A stretch of 64,000 nt of DNA from Zygnema cylindricum (lineage: Eukaryota > Streptophyta > Zygnematophyceae > Zygnematales > Zygnemataceae). Both the position numbers and the translations under genes were made by a program. The DNA is taken from positions 327,550 through 391,549 of the forward strand of contig JBBHKE010000943.1 of NCBI GenBank assembly GCA_037447655.1, read 5' to 3'. Every line of letters starts with the position of its first letter. Position 1 is the stretch's first letter. The notes beneath the pieces are model-generated. The model did not search any database and had not been told where the DNA came from. It worked only from the letters and a program-made list of their open reading frames with translations. Shown piece by piece: positions 38,801 to 51,728 of this stretch.

Positions 38801-41800
38801 TTAGTTTGCGATGGTTGGAAGATCCTTAACCCATGGGTCCAAAGGTTTGCCGATGGAGAAAACAATAAACCCAATTTCACGCAATTTCTCAACTGGGAGG
38901 ATGTTGCGACCGTCAAAGATGAATGCCGGTTTCGTCATCGAGTCGTAAATTTTCTGGACAAAAAAAGGAAAGTAGAGGGCCAGTTTCAAAAAAGAGTAAC
39001 TATCAAAAGAGAAAACAATCTATAATCAACGTTTATCTCACAAGAGAGGCAAGTTATGACCTTCCTAGCTGATGTGGTGAAAAAGGAAAACAGAGGTTCA
39101 GTTGCAGAAGTGTAAGTTTTGAATGTGAAAAAAATTGATGATAACGTTTGCCTCACAAGAGAGATAAGTTAGACCTCCCGAACTTAATGTGCTCAAATAA
39201 GGAAAGTGGAGGATTAGTTTTAAAAGTGTCAGTTTTGACCTTCCTAACTGATGAGCTCTAATATTTGGGGGCATATTTGAGACTAAACTAATCACTAGAA
39301 TAGACAGTTGAGGTGTGAAATTCATTATGTCCATTGTTCATTATTCATTGAATTCATTTTCACTGGTTGGGCCATAGATTGAAGCACATGTCTAGTTGAT
39401 GGTTAAAGCAAAATGAAAATTGTTCTGACTCAATGGACATGGTTGAGGACTCCACACAGTTACAAAGAAAAGGACAAAAATTATAGTTCTAGCTGTTCAC
39501 AACCTTCGCAGGAAAGAGGTGAGAAGCTTCTAAGAAAAAAATGAAAACAAAAGTTAACAGAAGAGTCCAGCTTCAACTGTTCAAAACCCTCATATGTAGG
39601 AGACAAGAATATATGGAGAAAAAAGAGACTCAAAATAACTGTTTAAAGGGCTCTTTGCTGAATGATAGCACCTCCAGGCTTGAGTCCGATATACTTGAGT
39701 GCCTTACAGGTAAGACAGATAATGAAAATCTATATGATGTTCCTAAGGCTTTTTAACCATCTTCTACACCCATTTTTTGTAAAAAGCCTTCATATTTTTT
39801 TAGTGAGAATTCCCCTCACGGGTAGACATGCAGTAGTAGTGGCTTTTGAGTACACAAGTTTTGCCGTTTTAGTAACCGTCCGCGTCACATACTACAAATC
39901 AGTCAAAAGGCTATCTGACACTTCTCTTTGACGTTCAGAGAACCATTTTCTAATGTTTGGAAACTACACTATTTAGGTCATTTAAAGTTTACAGCTCTAC
40001 AAAACTTCTTTCAGGTTCAGAAACCCGTTTTGGCATTTTAGCTCAAAAAATTCTAAAATGTTTCCTTCGTCACCTTCAGAGAACCATTTTGGAGTTTTCG
40101 GCTCAAAAAACCAACGTTTGCTTCTTTTGCTTTCAGAAAAGCATTTTAGAGTTTTCAGCTCTAAGAGGTCTAAATCGTATAATTTCAATTGTAATTAAGT
40201 GGCTCACCTGGTAGTCGAGGGTCTTGAACTCATCCCACTCTGTAATAATAAGGATCCCATGGGCATCCTTGCAGGCAGTATAGGCGTCCCAGCAAACAGA
40301 CACCTGCAAAAAACATCACATTGCAATACCGTAAATAATAACATTCATAAGAGTTCACACCTTGCAAGTAGTAAGACAAACTTACAGCAATGGAGGCATC
40401 AAAATTTGATTAAGTAGGCAACATGAGTTATTTTTTTCAGCTATGAAAGCTACTATATGCAAAATATGCCCACAATTTAAAGCAATCAAACTACACTAAA
40501 GTATCCGTCTGCAAGACCCAAGGTATTTTACTGGGCTGCTTTTAATAAGAACTGGATGAACAGAAAAATTAAAAAAAAAAATAGCTTACCTTCTTGTCAG
40601 CAGTAGGGCTAACAGGTTGCAAATGCTGGGGATGATCCCAGTCAAACTTATTCATCGAAAGATCTCGACGAATCTGTTCCTCTGTCACTTGAGGATCATA
40701 GATAGTAAGGAGGGCACGATCCCCCAAAAGTCCATGCGCAACATCAATAGCAGGAGTCTCACGAGTATCGCCTGTATCTTTCTTGAAGGCAAATCCGAGC
40801 ATTGCGATCTTCTTGCCTGAGACAGTATTAAACATAGACGACACAATGCGTTTGACAAAACGAGACTTTTGATAGTCATTGAGAGAGACCACTTGTTTCC
40901 AGTAGGCAGCCACTTCAGGAAGTCCATTACATTCGCAGATGTACACAAGATTCAAGATGTCCTGCATTCATCAAATCCACCATATATAACTTTAGAAACA
41001 TCATCATCATGCACTAAGTAAATAGGTGATTTTTTCTCCCGAACCTAAAATTAATTTACGGGACATAAGGTGAAAACTTTCATAGAAAGGTTTGCAATGC
41101 AAAGAACTTGAAAAATCAGCATTACCAAAATTTAAACTCATCATCAGATGGGGGAGAAGGAAATGCAAAAAGTATCCATATCAGGCTCAATACTATAACT
41201 CTAGAGAGTCAATGACTCCGCTGTACATAAATTCAACCCTAGGAAAAGGAACCAGGACATGAACTCAACACCAGCAATCATGACGAAACTTAATACATTT
41301 GTTGTATTCAAGTTTCGCCCACAGTTGCCAGCTGAAAAACCCGGCAAAACTGACCAACAAGCAAAGATTTGAATTCAAATTAGGACCCCAAAAAAAAACC
41401 TTTGGACAAAACTTGAAAACAACTTGTGTTAAAAGTTCGCCCTCGGTGGACAAACTGGCAGCCAGGCCACCAGCGCTTTAAAACAGAGTTTTTGTCTTTA
41501 AATTAAGCCCAAATATAATACCTTTTGGAAACAAGAACCACCAAATCCAACAGATGCACCAAGGAACTTGGGCCCGATTCGAGAATCTTTTCCAATGGCA
41601 AAAGCTACTTCAGACACATCAGCTCCTGTGGCCTCACAAAGAGCAGACATAGAATTGACCGACGAAATACGTTGCGCTAAAAATGCATTTGCCGCCAGCT
41701 TAGACAATTCCGCAGACCTGAGGACAAGCCATAAATCAAGTACACAAGATTAGGTTTGAGCGGCTTCTTCAGTCAGAATTTAGATACAGCGTTTTTCCGA

Positions 41801-44560
41801 GTCCAAATTGAGTAGATTAAATTTCGATTTGGTGTTTTCTAACATCAAAAATGAGTAAAATGACATTTGACTAAGGTGCTTCCTTAGCCAAAAAAACAGG
41901 GCTCATTGAAAAAACAAACAGAGATCATCAAAGGCATAAACCGAGCTCATCAAACCAATTAAGTTACTTACCATAAGTTGGTTCGGATAATGTTTTCCTC
42001 CGGGACCCAATGGGCATAAACGGCCGCAAGAGCTGCCACAGCCTTCTGTCCCTCGGGAGTTGTACGTCCACCTGCAAACAAAATATATATATATACATAT
42101 ATGCATATAAAGCCCTTGAAAAGTTAACAACATTATCCCAAACAACCAATCAAAGAATACAACTTTGCCTATGTCAGATGAAAAGAAGTTAAATAAATAC
42201 ATGCACTTAGAAATGTGAGTTACAGCAGCAAAAAATGCATAAAAACATGGCTTTCTAAAGAAATTAAAGAATATGGCTGACATTATCTTCGTTGGAAATT
42301 ACAGGTTGTATTACAACAGCCGAAGTAAAAAAATGTAAGATATCTTCCTTCCAAAAATTAAGAGATAAAAAGATCCCGCTGTAGTTCATAAGCAACATAT
42401 GAGATTACAAAAGAAAATCTGTTCGGATCTCACCAATAAGGACACGATCAGGCTTCTCCAGATCCTCCATAGCAGTTCCTTCAGCAAGAAACTCAGGGTT
42501 GGAGAGAATCTGTTGCAGACAGACGAACTTAAATATCTTAGTTTTGAGATCCTCAATGGAGGTATACATGAGAAGTATTGAGGAACCAAGTGCAACCCTT
42601 TTACATACTCAGTGCTGCTTACATGGATGAAACAAAGAAAAATAAAACAAAAGACTGACGAAATTTCATAATCAGATTCTCAAGTGTTGAGAGAGTCCGT
42701 CAAAATTTCTAATCAAATTCCAAACTATGCTGAGAATTTAAAAGTTGGGCTTTTGATATATACTTAATGCAACCTTTACAAACACAGGGAAGGCTAACTT
42801 AGGTTCAAAAAACAAAAAAAAAACAATGATAATAAATAAATAAACGTCAAAGATTCATAGCTAATACAAAATCAAGAGATGGATCAAACCTGAAAGCTGA
42901 TGCCCTTGTTATTGTGTGTCAAAATCTTTTCAATCGCCTCAGCAGTTTTCACAGGCACAGTGGACTTTTCCACAACAATCTTGTCGGATTTAGAAACCTC
43001 TCCAATCATACGGGCTGCACTTTCCCAGTACGTAAGATCTGCTGCCTTTCCGGCACCGAGTCCACGAGTCTGCAAATGAAGGGCATTGTTGTCAGTCACT
43101 CCTCCCTCTCTTCATCACTCTCCTTCCTTTCTCTCTCCCCTTTTCTTCTGAGACCTTCCTGATTGCTATCTCTGTTTAAATATTTATATCTCAGCAAGCA
43201 TAACGAGGAAGCAAAATAAAGGGCAGTATTGTCAATCACTCCTCTCTCTTCTCTGCTCACTCCTCTCTCTCTTCTCTTCTCCTCTCAGACCTTCCTGATT
43301 CTCATCGGTCATTTACATTCGGCAAACATGAATCCGGTTTCTTTTTTTTTCATATATATCATCGGTGCATACTATCCAGTGATAAGAAAAAATATAGGAA
43401 TAGAAATTTCAGTCACCCTTATTTTCCTGAAAATAACCAGTGAAGAAAACATAAACAAATACAAAAAGGAAAGCTAGTCTTTTGCTACAAACCTTTGTAG
43501 GAGTGTTCACGGACACAAAAATAATATCCGCTTCAGCAACAAACTTCTCCACATCGGTGGAAAAAAATAGATTTCGGCCACGAGCTGCTTTCACGACCTC
43601 ATCCAAGCCAGGCTCGTAAATTGGCAACTCATCACTGCCATCACAAAACGAAAAAAAATGGAAGTGGAATCAGATATGAAATCCATAATTCTGACAAGAC
43701 TAAGAAGCATTCTCAACGTGTTTTGCAAGAAATACATATCAGCAGAGCAAGAGAGGAGAGAGAGAGAGAGAGAGAGAGATGAATTTACCACATAAATGAA
43801 AAGTCAAGTTTGATTCAGTCTTATAAATCACAAGCTTCTGAGAGTCATTGTTCAACAAAGAGGCAAAAATAAACATCTTCCTTCACTCAAAGGTGAAATG
43901 CAGTGTTCATAACATCCTTGCTATTCATAAAATAGAAGACTTTTCAATACAGTACACATATGATCATAAAACATATAAATAAAACCTGACAAAAAACAAA
44001 CCTGCTTCCAAAACATCTTGCATTCATCAATGCAGGAGAAACTGGACCGTGAACTGTAAAGAGATCAGACACAATGAGGAAAAAAAAAAAAAAAAGACTT
44101 TCCATCTCAGTGAAATAGATGTGACCATAAAATAAATAAAGATCCGACAAAAAAAACACCGATTCAAATATATCCTGCATTCATCAATATGAGTTGCATA
44201 AAACATAAAAAAAAAAAGTAAATCTTACTAAAACATTGGACAATTGAACTGCGAAAGGATTAGCAATACTAGCAAAAATAAAATTACCATAAATAAAAAT
44301 ATATGAAAAAAAAAAAATCCTGCTTCAAACACATCCTGCATTCATCAATGTGAGTTGCATAAAACGTAAAAATCGCATCTTATCCAAACTGGACAATGAA
44401 CTGTGGAAGGATTAGAGCAAAATTAATACCTGTTCCATGCTGCAATACGAGGCTTGCTGATATCGACAACGGTCACAGTAATATCTGGACACTTTAGAGC
44501 AATCATAGCCATAGTAGGACCTCCGACATAGCCGGCACCAATACAGCAAATCTTCACCAT
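38801..44560 (-). CDS. UGD: UDP-glucose 6-dehydrogenase, 9 exons
   Basis: Oxidises UDP-glucose to UDP-glucuronate in the cytosol with two NAD+, feeding pectin, xylan and other cell-wall sugars. Exons, in order: 44560-44430, 43634-43493, 43069-42890, 42509-42434, 42071-41972, 41717-41522, 40961-40590, 40303-40208, 38953-38801. They sum to 1446 nt, 481 aa, against about 480 in known plant enzymes; all introns are GT-AG. The N-terminus [16 protein letters not shown] has the Rossmann GxGxx[10 protein letters not shown] and [16 protein letters not shown] follow. The catalytic Cys is in GFGGSCFQK (about residue 272), [17 protein letters not shown] is in exon 7, and the C-terminus is [15 protein letters not shown]. 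Every domain is intact, so it should be active. Eight CDS introns contrast with intronless seed-plant genes I know. Introns hold tandem repeats and decoy acceptors. No clear TATA box was seen. Confidence 0.97.
38957..39265. repeat. Degenerate tandem repeat in UGD intron 8
   Basis: Two fuller units and one partial unit of about 120 bp (CTCACAAGAGAG...AAGTTA...CCTTCCTAACTGATG...GGAAAGTGGAGG). Confidence 0.7.
39930..40180. repeat. Degenerate tandem repeat in UGD intron 8, second array
   Basis: Four units of about 55-65 bp with the core TTCAGAGAACCATTTTGGAGTT, close to exon 8. Confidence 0.75.
43985..44360. repeat. Tandem repeat with decoy acceptors in UGD intron 1
   Basis: Three units of about 150 bp; each contains, on the minus strand, TTGATGAATGCAGGAT or a close variant (at about 44020-44030, 44175-44188, 44335-44349). 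This matches the authentic exon 7 acceptor TTGATGAATGCAGGACAT at 40955-40972. The middle copy also resembles the first bases of exon 7. Confidence 0.65.
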
Positions 44561-47500
44561 CTTGACAGATCACGAGATAAACAACTGATCAACAATAATA
44601 ATGAAATTTAAAGGCAAGATCTTTGAAATAACAGATCAGTGATGTCTCTCCTCTCTCGCGCTCTACTGCAAGAAAGTTAGAAAATAATTTTTCAGCAAAA
44701 AGTCCGAATGACTGGAGAATGACTGTAAGGGAGAGCTTTGTAGGTGCTGCAGTTTGAAGCAGTGGCAATATATTTGCTAAGATCTTGCATTCACCTACTT
44801 GGAAGTTGAATCTTGGAAGCTGGTGGGAGTAAAATGCAGTACACTTTATAGTACAGGGTACATTTGAACCGTCCGTTTCAACCTCCGGCAGAAGATTGAC
44901 GTCTAGGAATTATCACACGTGTAGAAATCGTGCGTAATGAACGAATATCGAGAGAGTCGAGTATCACCAGAATCCGAGAGTCGGCAGGTGAAAATGGAAA
45001 ATATTTTCGAGTTTTAAAGAATCGGTACATGTTCTCTTGTCTTTTACTTATAAAGTACGTATTCTATATTGATTCTCTGCGGGGAAACAACAAAGGCCAA
45101 CGATGTCAAGTAATTGGTAGTTAATGGAAGGTAACTGCTCCAATGTCGACCTGGCAACCGCGAATTGGCTGTAAATTGTAAAGTGAGCTCAGTGTGAACA
45201 CTTTTGCTCGCATTTGTCGTTATGGTTGTTTAGTAATCGCAACAAATTGTCGCAGCTGCTTTAAAAAACCATATCCGTACACAAATATGTACAAAATGCG
45301 TACCATAATTCCTCGCGAAGACCCTGGCCGCATACGCTGGTATGCCTAATAGAAACTCTTATATTTCGCACGGAATCTACTTTATTCCATTGTGAACGAT
45401 TTCTTCCAAAAAGTTTCGGGCAGCTTTGGTAGCTGTGACAAGTCGCTATGTGAATAGTATAAATGACAATACCGTACGACATAGTACGTTTCAATAGATC
45501 TAACATTTGGTCGTTTATGCAAAGCATTAATGACACCACTCTATATTAGGCCCTAGGTCAAAAAGTCAGTGTGGATCGCACCTGATCGATCAGATGTGGT
45601 GACTGGTAACACGACTCAGGGTGTCTACCCATGTAGCAGTAACTTAGTCTTGTTACTTTGGTTCTTAGTGAAGATTCTCCGTACTACTTTTTAGAGTGTT
45701 CCTAATTTCCTATGTTCGAAAATGAAATCGATACTTTATACTGCGACGGGTGTAGACGTGGGTACAATTTATGACAGTTGTAGACGACTACAAAACTCGC
45801 TACAATACTTGACGTTTACAAAATAGCGACGGTTGTAGACGTCTAGTTTTTCTGACGTTGTAGTTTTCTAGGGTTTTGTTACATTTTGACTTCATGCTCA
45901 TTTGTGACAGCGTCGACATCACTAATAACATAATTTTCCGCCATGGTTTCCCTATTTTGTTTATTCGTCTTTTCTCTACCTTCCATCAAACTACGCACAA
46001 ACATAGTCAAAATAACCTGATGACTTATCGTAATATTAACCTTATCGATATTATAAATCAATATATTGAGTATCGACATGCTAGAAGAATTGATTTATCG
46101 ATTATTGACAAGAGACACTCGATACATAACACTAAAAATGTATACATTATACTAATTCAGTAATTTACATAGGTGCTTATCGAATTGAATTTTTCTCGAT
46201 ATTAAGTGCTTCGATATTCATATAACTGTGGATGATCTAGGTATCAATTTAGGGTCGTTTTCATGTCGCATTTTACGAATTTTATCTTTTTTCAATATTG
46301 GGTGTTATGCCTTTTTTTGGCTTAATAATAAGAGTGTGTTGATTTGGCTTTGTACTTTTGAATGGCTCTAAATGAAAAAAACAAAAAAAAAAACAAAATG
46401 AAGTAGAAGGAAACAAATAAACTAAAATAAAAAATTAATTAATTAAATTAACATAAATATAAAAACAAAATCAGGTAAAGAAGACGTAGAAATAGGTGAT
46501 GAAAGCAAGTAGTTACAACGTACCTTTGGTGGAGAAAAATGACACTGTGTAATTCAAATAAATACAAAATAATTAAAATAAGTTGTTTACACTTCCATAT
46601 CATCAATTTTCCACTTTGTATCGACGTCTTTTTCAGAATGTCAAGCGAACTCACATGTGGAAGAAGATTGAGCCCCTTCTCGATGTAGGAAGTTGAAAAT
46701 TCGTATTCGATATGCATCACGACAAATCCAAGAAACAACGACAGGGTAGATTGCAGTCCATTTCTTTAGTATTATGATATATGTTATTTATACATTATTT
46801 TGTCGTAAAAAATTCCACGAACTCGTTGTGAAGAATATTAACAACGATGGATAACATTAAACAATATGGATAAATAGGGAGAGAAAACTGACACATACAT
46901 AAATTTTACAGCCTTATATAACGTGACCACCAATAATTGAATACTTGCGCTCTAAAAATACACGTTATTTTTAAGCGGCGTAAAAATTTCATGAAATTAC
47001 TAACGCTTATAAAAGGTGGGTAAGGGCCTAACCTAAAAGGGGACCCCGATTGGGTAAATTTGTATCAATCGAAATAAATTGTTGAAGTGTTAAGAGCGAT
47101 TAGTTGTTGTGAACAATATATTACCATGATTTTACAAATTTCATTAACATATTTGGCCTCATTGCGTCCTCGAGTGATCTTTGCGTGTAAAAACTAAAAC
47201 ATACATTTAATTTAAGGGTTCATGGGATGTTTTGTTTGTTGTGTTAATTTTCCCTTATTTTAGGAAATATTTATAACCATAATCCAAAGATGGCTTAGAA
47301 AAAAAATGTGGTTTAGTGCGCCCGTGTGGTTGGTTGTAGAATGGTAAATTATGTCAAGTGTGTAGTGGCGAAGAAAATATACATTTTTTTCACAAAAAAC
47401 AAATGGCATGAAAAGCACATAAATAAAATATTAATTAAAAAGTTATCTGGCAAGTTTTAGTTACCTATGAAATTAATTAATTGGGGTATAACCTCTTTTT

Positions 47501-47809
47501 TAAATTAAATTGATTTATATGAACTATTTTTGTTGAAACTATGGAAAACATTTTGCATCACAAATAGGGTATAACGAGGTCAATTATAAACACCAACTTC
47601 GAAAATCAAACTTATTAGTTATTACCTGTAACTATAACATTGTCAAATAAACATAAGGTGATTTCAAATGCATCGAAATGAAAAAGGATGGCGTGTTGAG
47701 AAATGATTGAACGTCAATACGATCATCCATAATTCGGATTACAACAACGAGATCCGTACATTACCATGTTGTAGACATAATACACGCACTTCTTATCATA
47801 TGTATTTTA
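44561..47809. other. Intergenic region upstream of UGD
   Basis: UGD 5' UTR and promoter must lie in the first kilobase, but no convincing TATA box or known element is visible. The rest is AT-rich without coding motifs. Confidence 0.5.
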
Positions 47810-48689
47810 CATAGTTGTTCAAACCGCATTTTAAGCACGATTCAAACGCGCCAATAATACGTAAGCAACGCATTGAACGATTTGTAAATATCGTTAATGA
47901 ATTTGTATCCGTACTATCCCGTACATGTAAAAAAAAATGAATTTTTACATGTACCGCAGTTTGTAAATTTGCCGTTAAATGATCGCTAAACAAATTTTTA
48001 TATTTAAATAGTTATCAGACACCACGTCTCTGTCGTAACTTCTACACCAACTGGCTACGTCAACTGATAGGTAGGTTACTGCGGCAATGTGTAGGGCCAA
48101 GTTCAAATCTTAATTAACGGAATATTTTTGTCATAGTCTGTTTGAGACTATCAGGCAGCCATGGCCTTCTCTCTCTATCTCTCGGAGAGCATACGACCGC
48201 AAAAAAACAATTTCTAGACATGGTTGCTTCTGTCGAGGTCTGTAACTGCTTCGGCAACGACTTGAACGCAGTTTCACTGTCTACTTCCGTGGCGTCGGTA
48301 ATGACGGCTTCCTCGAAGATTCGTTTTCATGGCGGCTTCTTTGAAAAAAAAATGAAGAAGACGTTCGTACAGATTTCAAACTTACCGCGCGCAAATAGTG
48401 TAACACTGCAACGTCTCTTTTCTTAAATGTCCGTACATTTCTGTTAGAATTCCGTACATTTTCCATGAAATTTCTGTTCAGTTTACCGGACAGAAAGTAC
48501 TAATAAGTGCAGCGTATCTTTTCGTCAAAGTCCGTACATTTCCGTAAAATACCCTACATTTACCATAAATTTTCCGTTCAGTTTATCAGACAGAAAGTAC
48601 TCCGCGTTTTTTTGCGATTTTTTCAAAAGTCACGAATTATACGTAGAAATCAGAAAAAATGAAAAGTTCGCACGATTTGAACAACAACG
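47810..48689. mobile_element. Family-V hAT-like element, copy C
   Basis: 880 bp from CATAGTTGTTCAAACCG to GATTTGAACAACAACG with perfect 8-bp TSD GTATTTTA at 47802-47809 and 48690-48697. The smallest and cleanest of the three V copies; non-coding, with repeated TCCGTACATTTCCGT words. Confidence 0.92.
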
Positions 48690-48697
48690 GTATTTTA

Positions 48698-51600
48698 CGA
48701 TCGTGAAATAAAGTCCACATTTTGTATTTGTGGTTATTATGACCGTTGAGGTCGAATCGTTACAAACCACTTTGGCTTTTAATGAAATCGTACATTATCG
48801 TACACCAGAGAATTAAAAAATAGCCACCCTGGCGGACATAAAAAAAACTAATAAAGTCTTTGTTGTCGTGTTGAATATTACTTATAGATTAACGTTCAAT
48901 GTCATGTAAAATGCGCGGAAAAAATGTTCAAGCTCTTGATAATTACACACCGAGAAAGCGACAGAAGCAGGGTTTAAGTAGCGCATATGTCACGCAACTC
49001 CTGCAGTTTGATAACCAGTTTCACTTCCTCCAGTTTACAGTTAAAAAAGTTCAGAACTTTACTACGCTTGGTTGACGCTTGTTCAAAATCCCTTAAAGTA
49101 CGCTGACCGTACACGTTCATAGTACAATCCGATTCAAAATTAATAATTTATTGTCGAACCACTTTCGCGCTCGCCAGAGTGGCTTTCACACTATTACAAA
49201 AAACGTCTTTTCCCACAATTAACGCTATTCGACATTTTTGGAAGAAATTGGAGGATATATGGGGATCCCGAATATTCGGCCCGAATACGAATACCATGTA
49301 CGTTTTTTAGGGTTTCTAGGTGAATATTGGACCTCCTAGAGATTTGGAAAGCATTTGGGTGACTTGCATGAAACATGGAAAAGTCACCCAACAACATCAC
49401 CAATCATATAGGTTAATGAACAATTTTTTTTGTAGTTTAAAACTAGAAGTTTTCCAAACTTATAATTGTTATTTATTTCGTTTCACTTGACTTCACCTCC
49501 GCTCTTTCGGCCTTCTTCTCTTAGTCTATGACGTATATTTCAATTTGCACTTCATATCTTTTTTCACCTTTGAATTCAATTCTTTTTGTCTTGTTAGAAT
49601 GTCGACTATTTTGTTGAAGAATATAACCCTAGTGCAGGCGGTAACTGCAACATTTATTGCTATTAGCGTCAATACTTTTTTCGCCACTTAAACATGTTTT
49701 CTCTATGCACACTCGTCAATTTTTTGACTAAAGACGGCCAACCAGAAGGTGAGAATCTTCCCATTTCATAGCAACCGTCCGATTAACAAGACAAGTGTCC
49801 ACCGAAGAAAGATGTTAAGTGGCAAAAAAACATTAACACAAATTGCGATACACGTTGTCGCTCAAATGTACCAAGTCAGAATTTTAGCTTTCTACACTAT
49901 TGTGCGCCATTATTTGACGCCAATACCAAGACAGAGTACTGAACTTGTTCTGATACTTAAAAAGCGTCAAATTTTTGTGTCTTCTTTTTCTTGATGTGTT
50001 TTTTGCAGTTGGCTGTTATTATCGAATGAATAACTAAGCATACGACATGAAAGGGATGCGGTACGGTTTTTTGATTTCTCTTTCCTTATTTTTAGTTTGA
50101 TCTTATACATGAATGAATAAGGGTTTTGACATCGCCCAATATCCTTGCCGGAATATATACCTATATACTATTTCCAGGATGCCGTGTGTTTACTTCATAT
50201 GCACATCACAAAATCTCCCCATCAACTACAATCTATGTCACCAATTTTAGTTTTGTTAAATTGACTCAGATTCCCACTTAAAATGTCACTCGAACAGAGT
50301 TTAGCTTTATTGGGTGATTCTGCCAAAATATTATAGCAGCTTACCTAGATTTACAGTGGATGTTGAGATTCTCAAACGGCTTTTGATCCCTACCACCAGG
50401 TGTACACTATTTTTGTAACACTTGAAAGATTCGCCTCCAATGGTCATAACAGCCCTTTTTTTGTTGTTGAAACATATCATAGATAGGCTTTGAAATGAAA
50501 AACCGGCCGATAATCGCTTATCAAGAAGCAAAATATTACCAACTGTCGATAATTGCAAGACTTCGATGAAACCCAAGAAAAAACGCCCGTAGAAAAAACG
50601 CTATAAAAGCTACAACTTTAATTTTGACGAAAATACGAGGTATCCCTTCCAACCTTCCCTTAAATAAATTGAAGAGAAAATTTTGTCTTAGTTGCCACTG
50701 CTATTAAAAAATAACACAATAAAATAAAGTCAGCTATTGTCTTTATTGCGACTGCTCTCGGCAAAAAAAATAAAAAAAAAAAATAAAAAAATAAGGTCAA
50801 CCGCACCTCACACTTTCAAATTGCAATCTGAAGGTCAGGATGTTGATACCTCTCTCTTCCTCTCCATCTACATCAATTTCTCCCAGACTCTCTTTCACCT
50901 CCTTCTCTCCTTCATGTCTCACCTTCTTCCCCTCTTCCCTTCTACCTCTCTTTGTCTTTTCCAACCAAGCCCCCCTTCATCTCTTCCTGTCCCTCTTATT
51001 CTGTTTTGTTTTTCTTATTTTATATTTTTACCTGCACTTGTTTTTGAACTGTACTTGTTTTTGAACTCTCGACAGTGGAAAATTTGTTTAATAATGTTGA
51101 ATCGACTGAATATTCTCAGAAGACAAAAAAAAACCTTAGAAGCGTTTCAAAGAATTGGCCACATGACAAAAGAAAAATAGGTGAATTTCCAGATAGGCCC
51201 AAAAAGATAGAGGGTTTTTATAGGATTTTTTAGGGTTTTTAACGTTTTTTTCTATTAACATTGTTTTGACTGTTTTGATTGTACATATAAGATTACACCA
51301 ACTCAAAACTACTCTGAGGAATAACTAAAGAAAAGTAAAAAGCTTTAACGATAAGCCTCTTTGGAAGTTCCAAAACCGACCTTGAAAAAAAAATCTCATT
51401 GTTTTTCCAAAACGTAATATCAGAGATGTGGGAGAAATTCACATCTCTCTTTATTTGAAGATCCGTTTGGCTAATTCTATCCCTCTCATGAGCTATCCAC
51501 TCCAAATACCCGAGAAAGAGGGAAAAAAAAGAAAAAAAGAAAAGAAAGGGACCAAAATCAGTTCCGTCTCCCTAATCAAAAGACCTATTTTCCTTTCAAC

Positions 51601-51728
51601 TGATTCAAAATTCATTTCTGAAAACATCTCCCTCTGACGAGTTTATACATAGGAGAAATAAAAGAAAAAGTACAAATCAAAGAGAGAGACAAAGCGAGAG
51701 AGGAAACACCTGAGAAAAAAAAAATGTT
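48698..51728. other. Intergenic region left of the RMR gene
   Basis: Contains the family-Y MITE at 49648-49857. A CT-rich stretch lies at about 50850-51000. No other gene or repeat is recognised. Confidence 0.5.
49648..49857. mobile_element. Family-Y MITE, degenerate
   Basis: 210 bp with inner TIRs intact (CTATTAGCGTCAATACTTTT and its inverse TTAACACAAATTGCGATA) and decayed tips. Confidence 0.7.
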
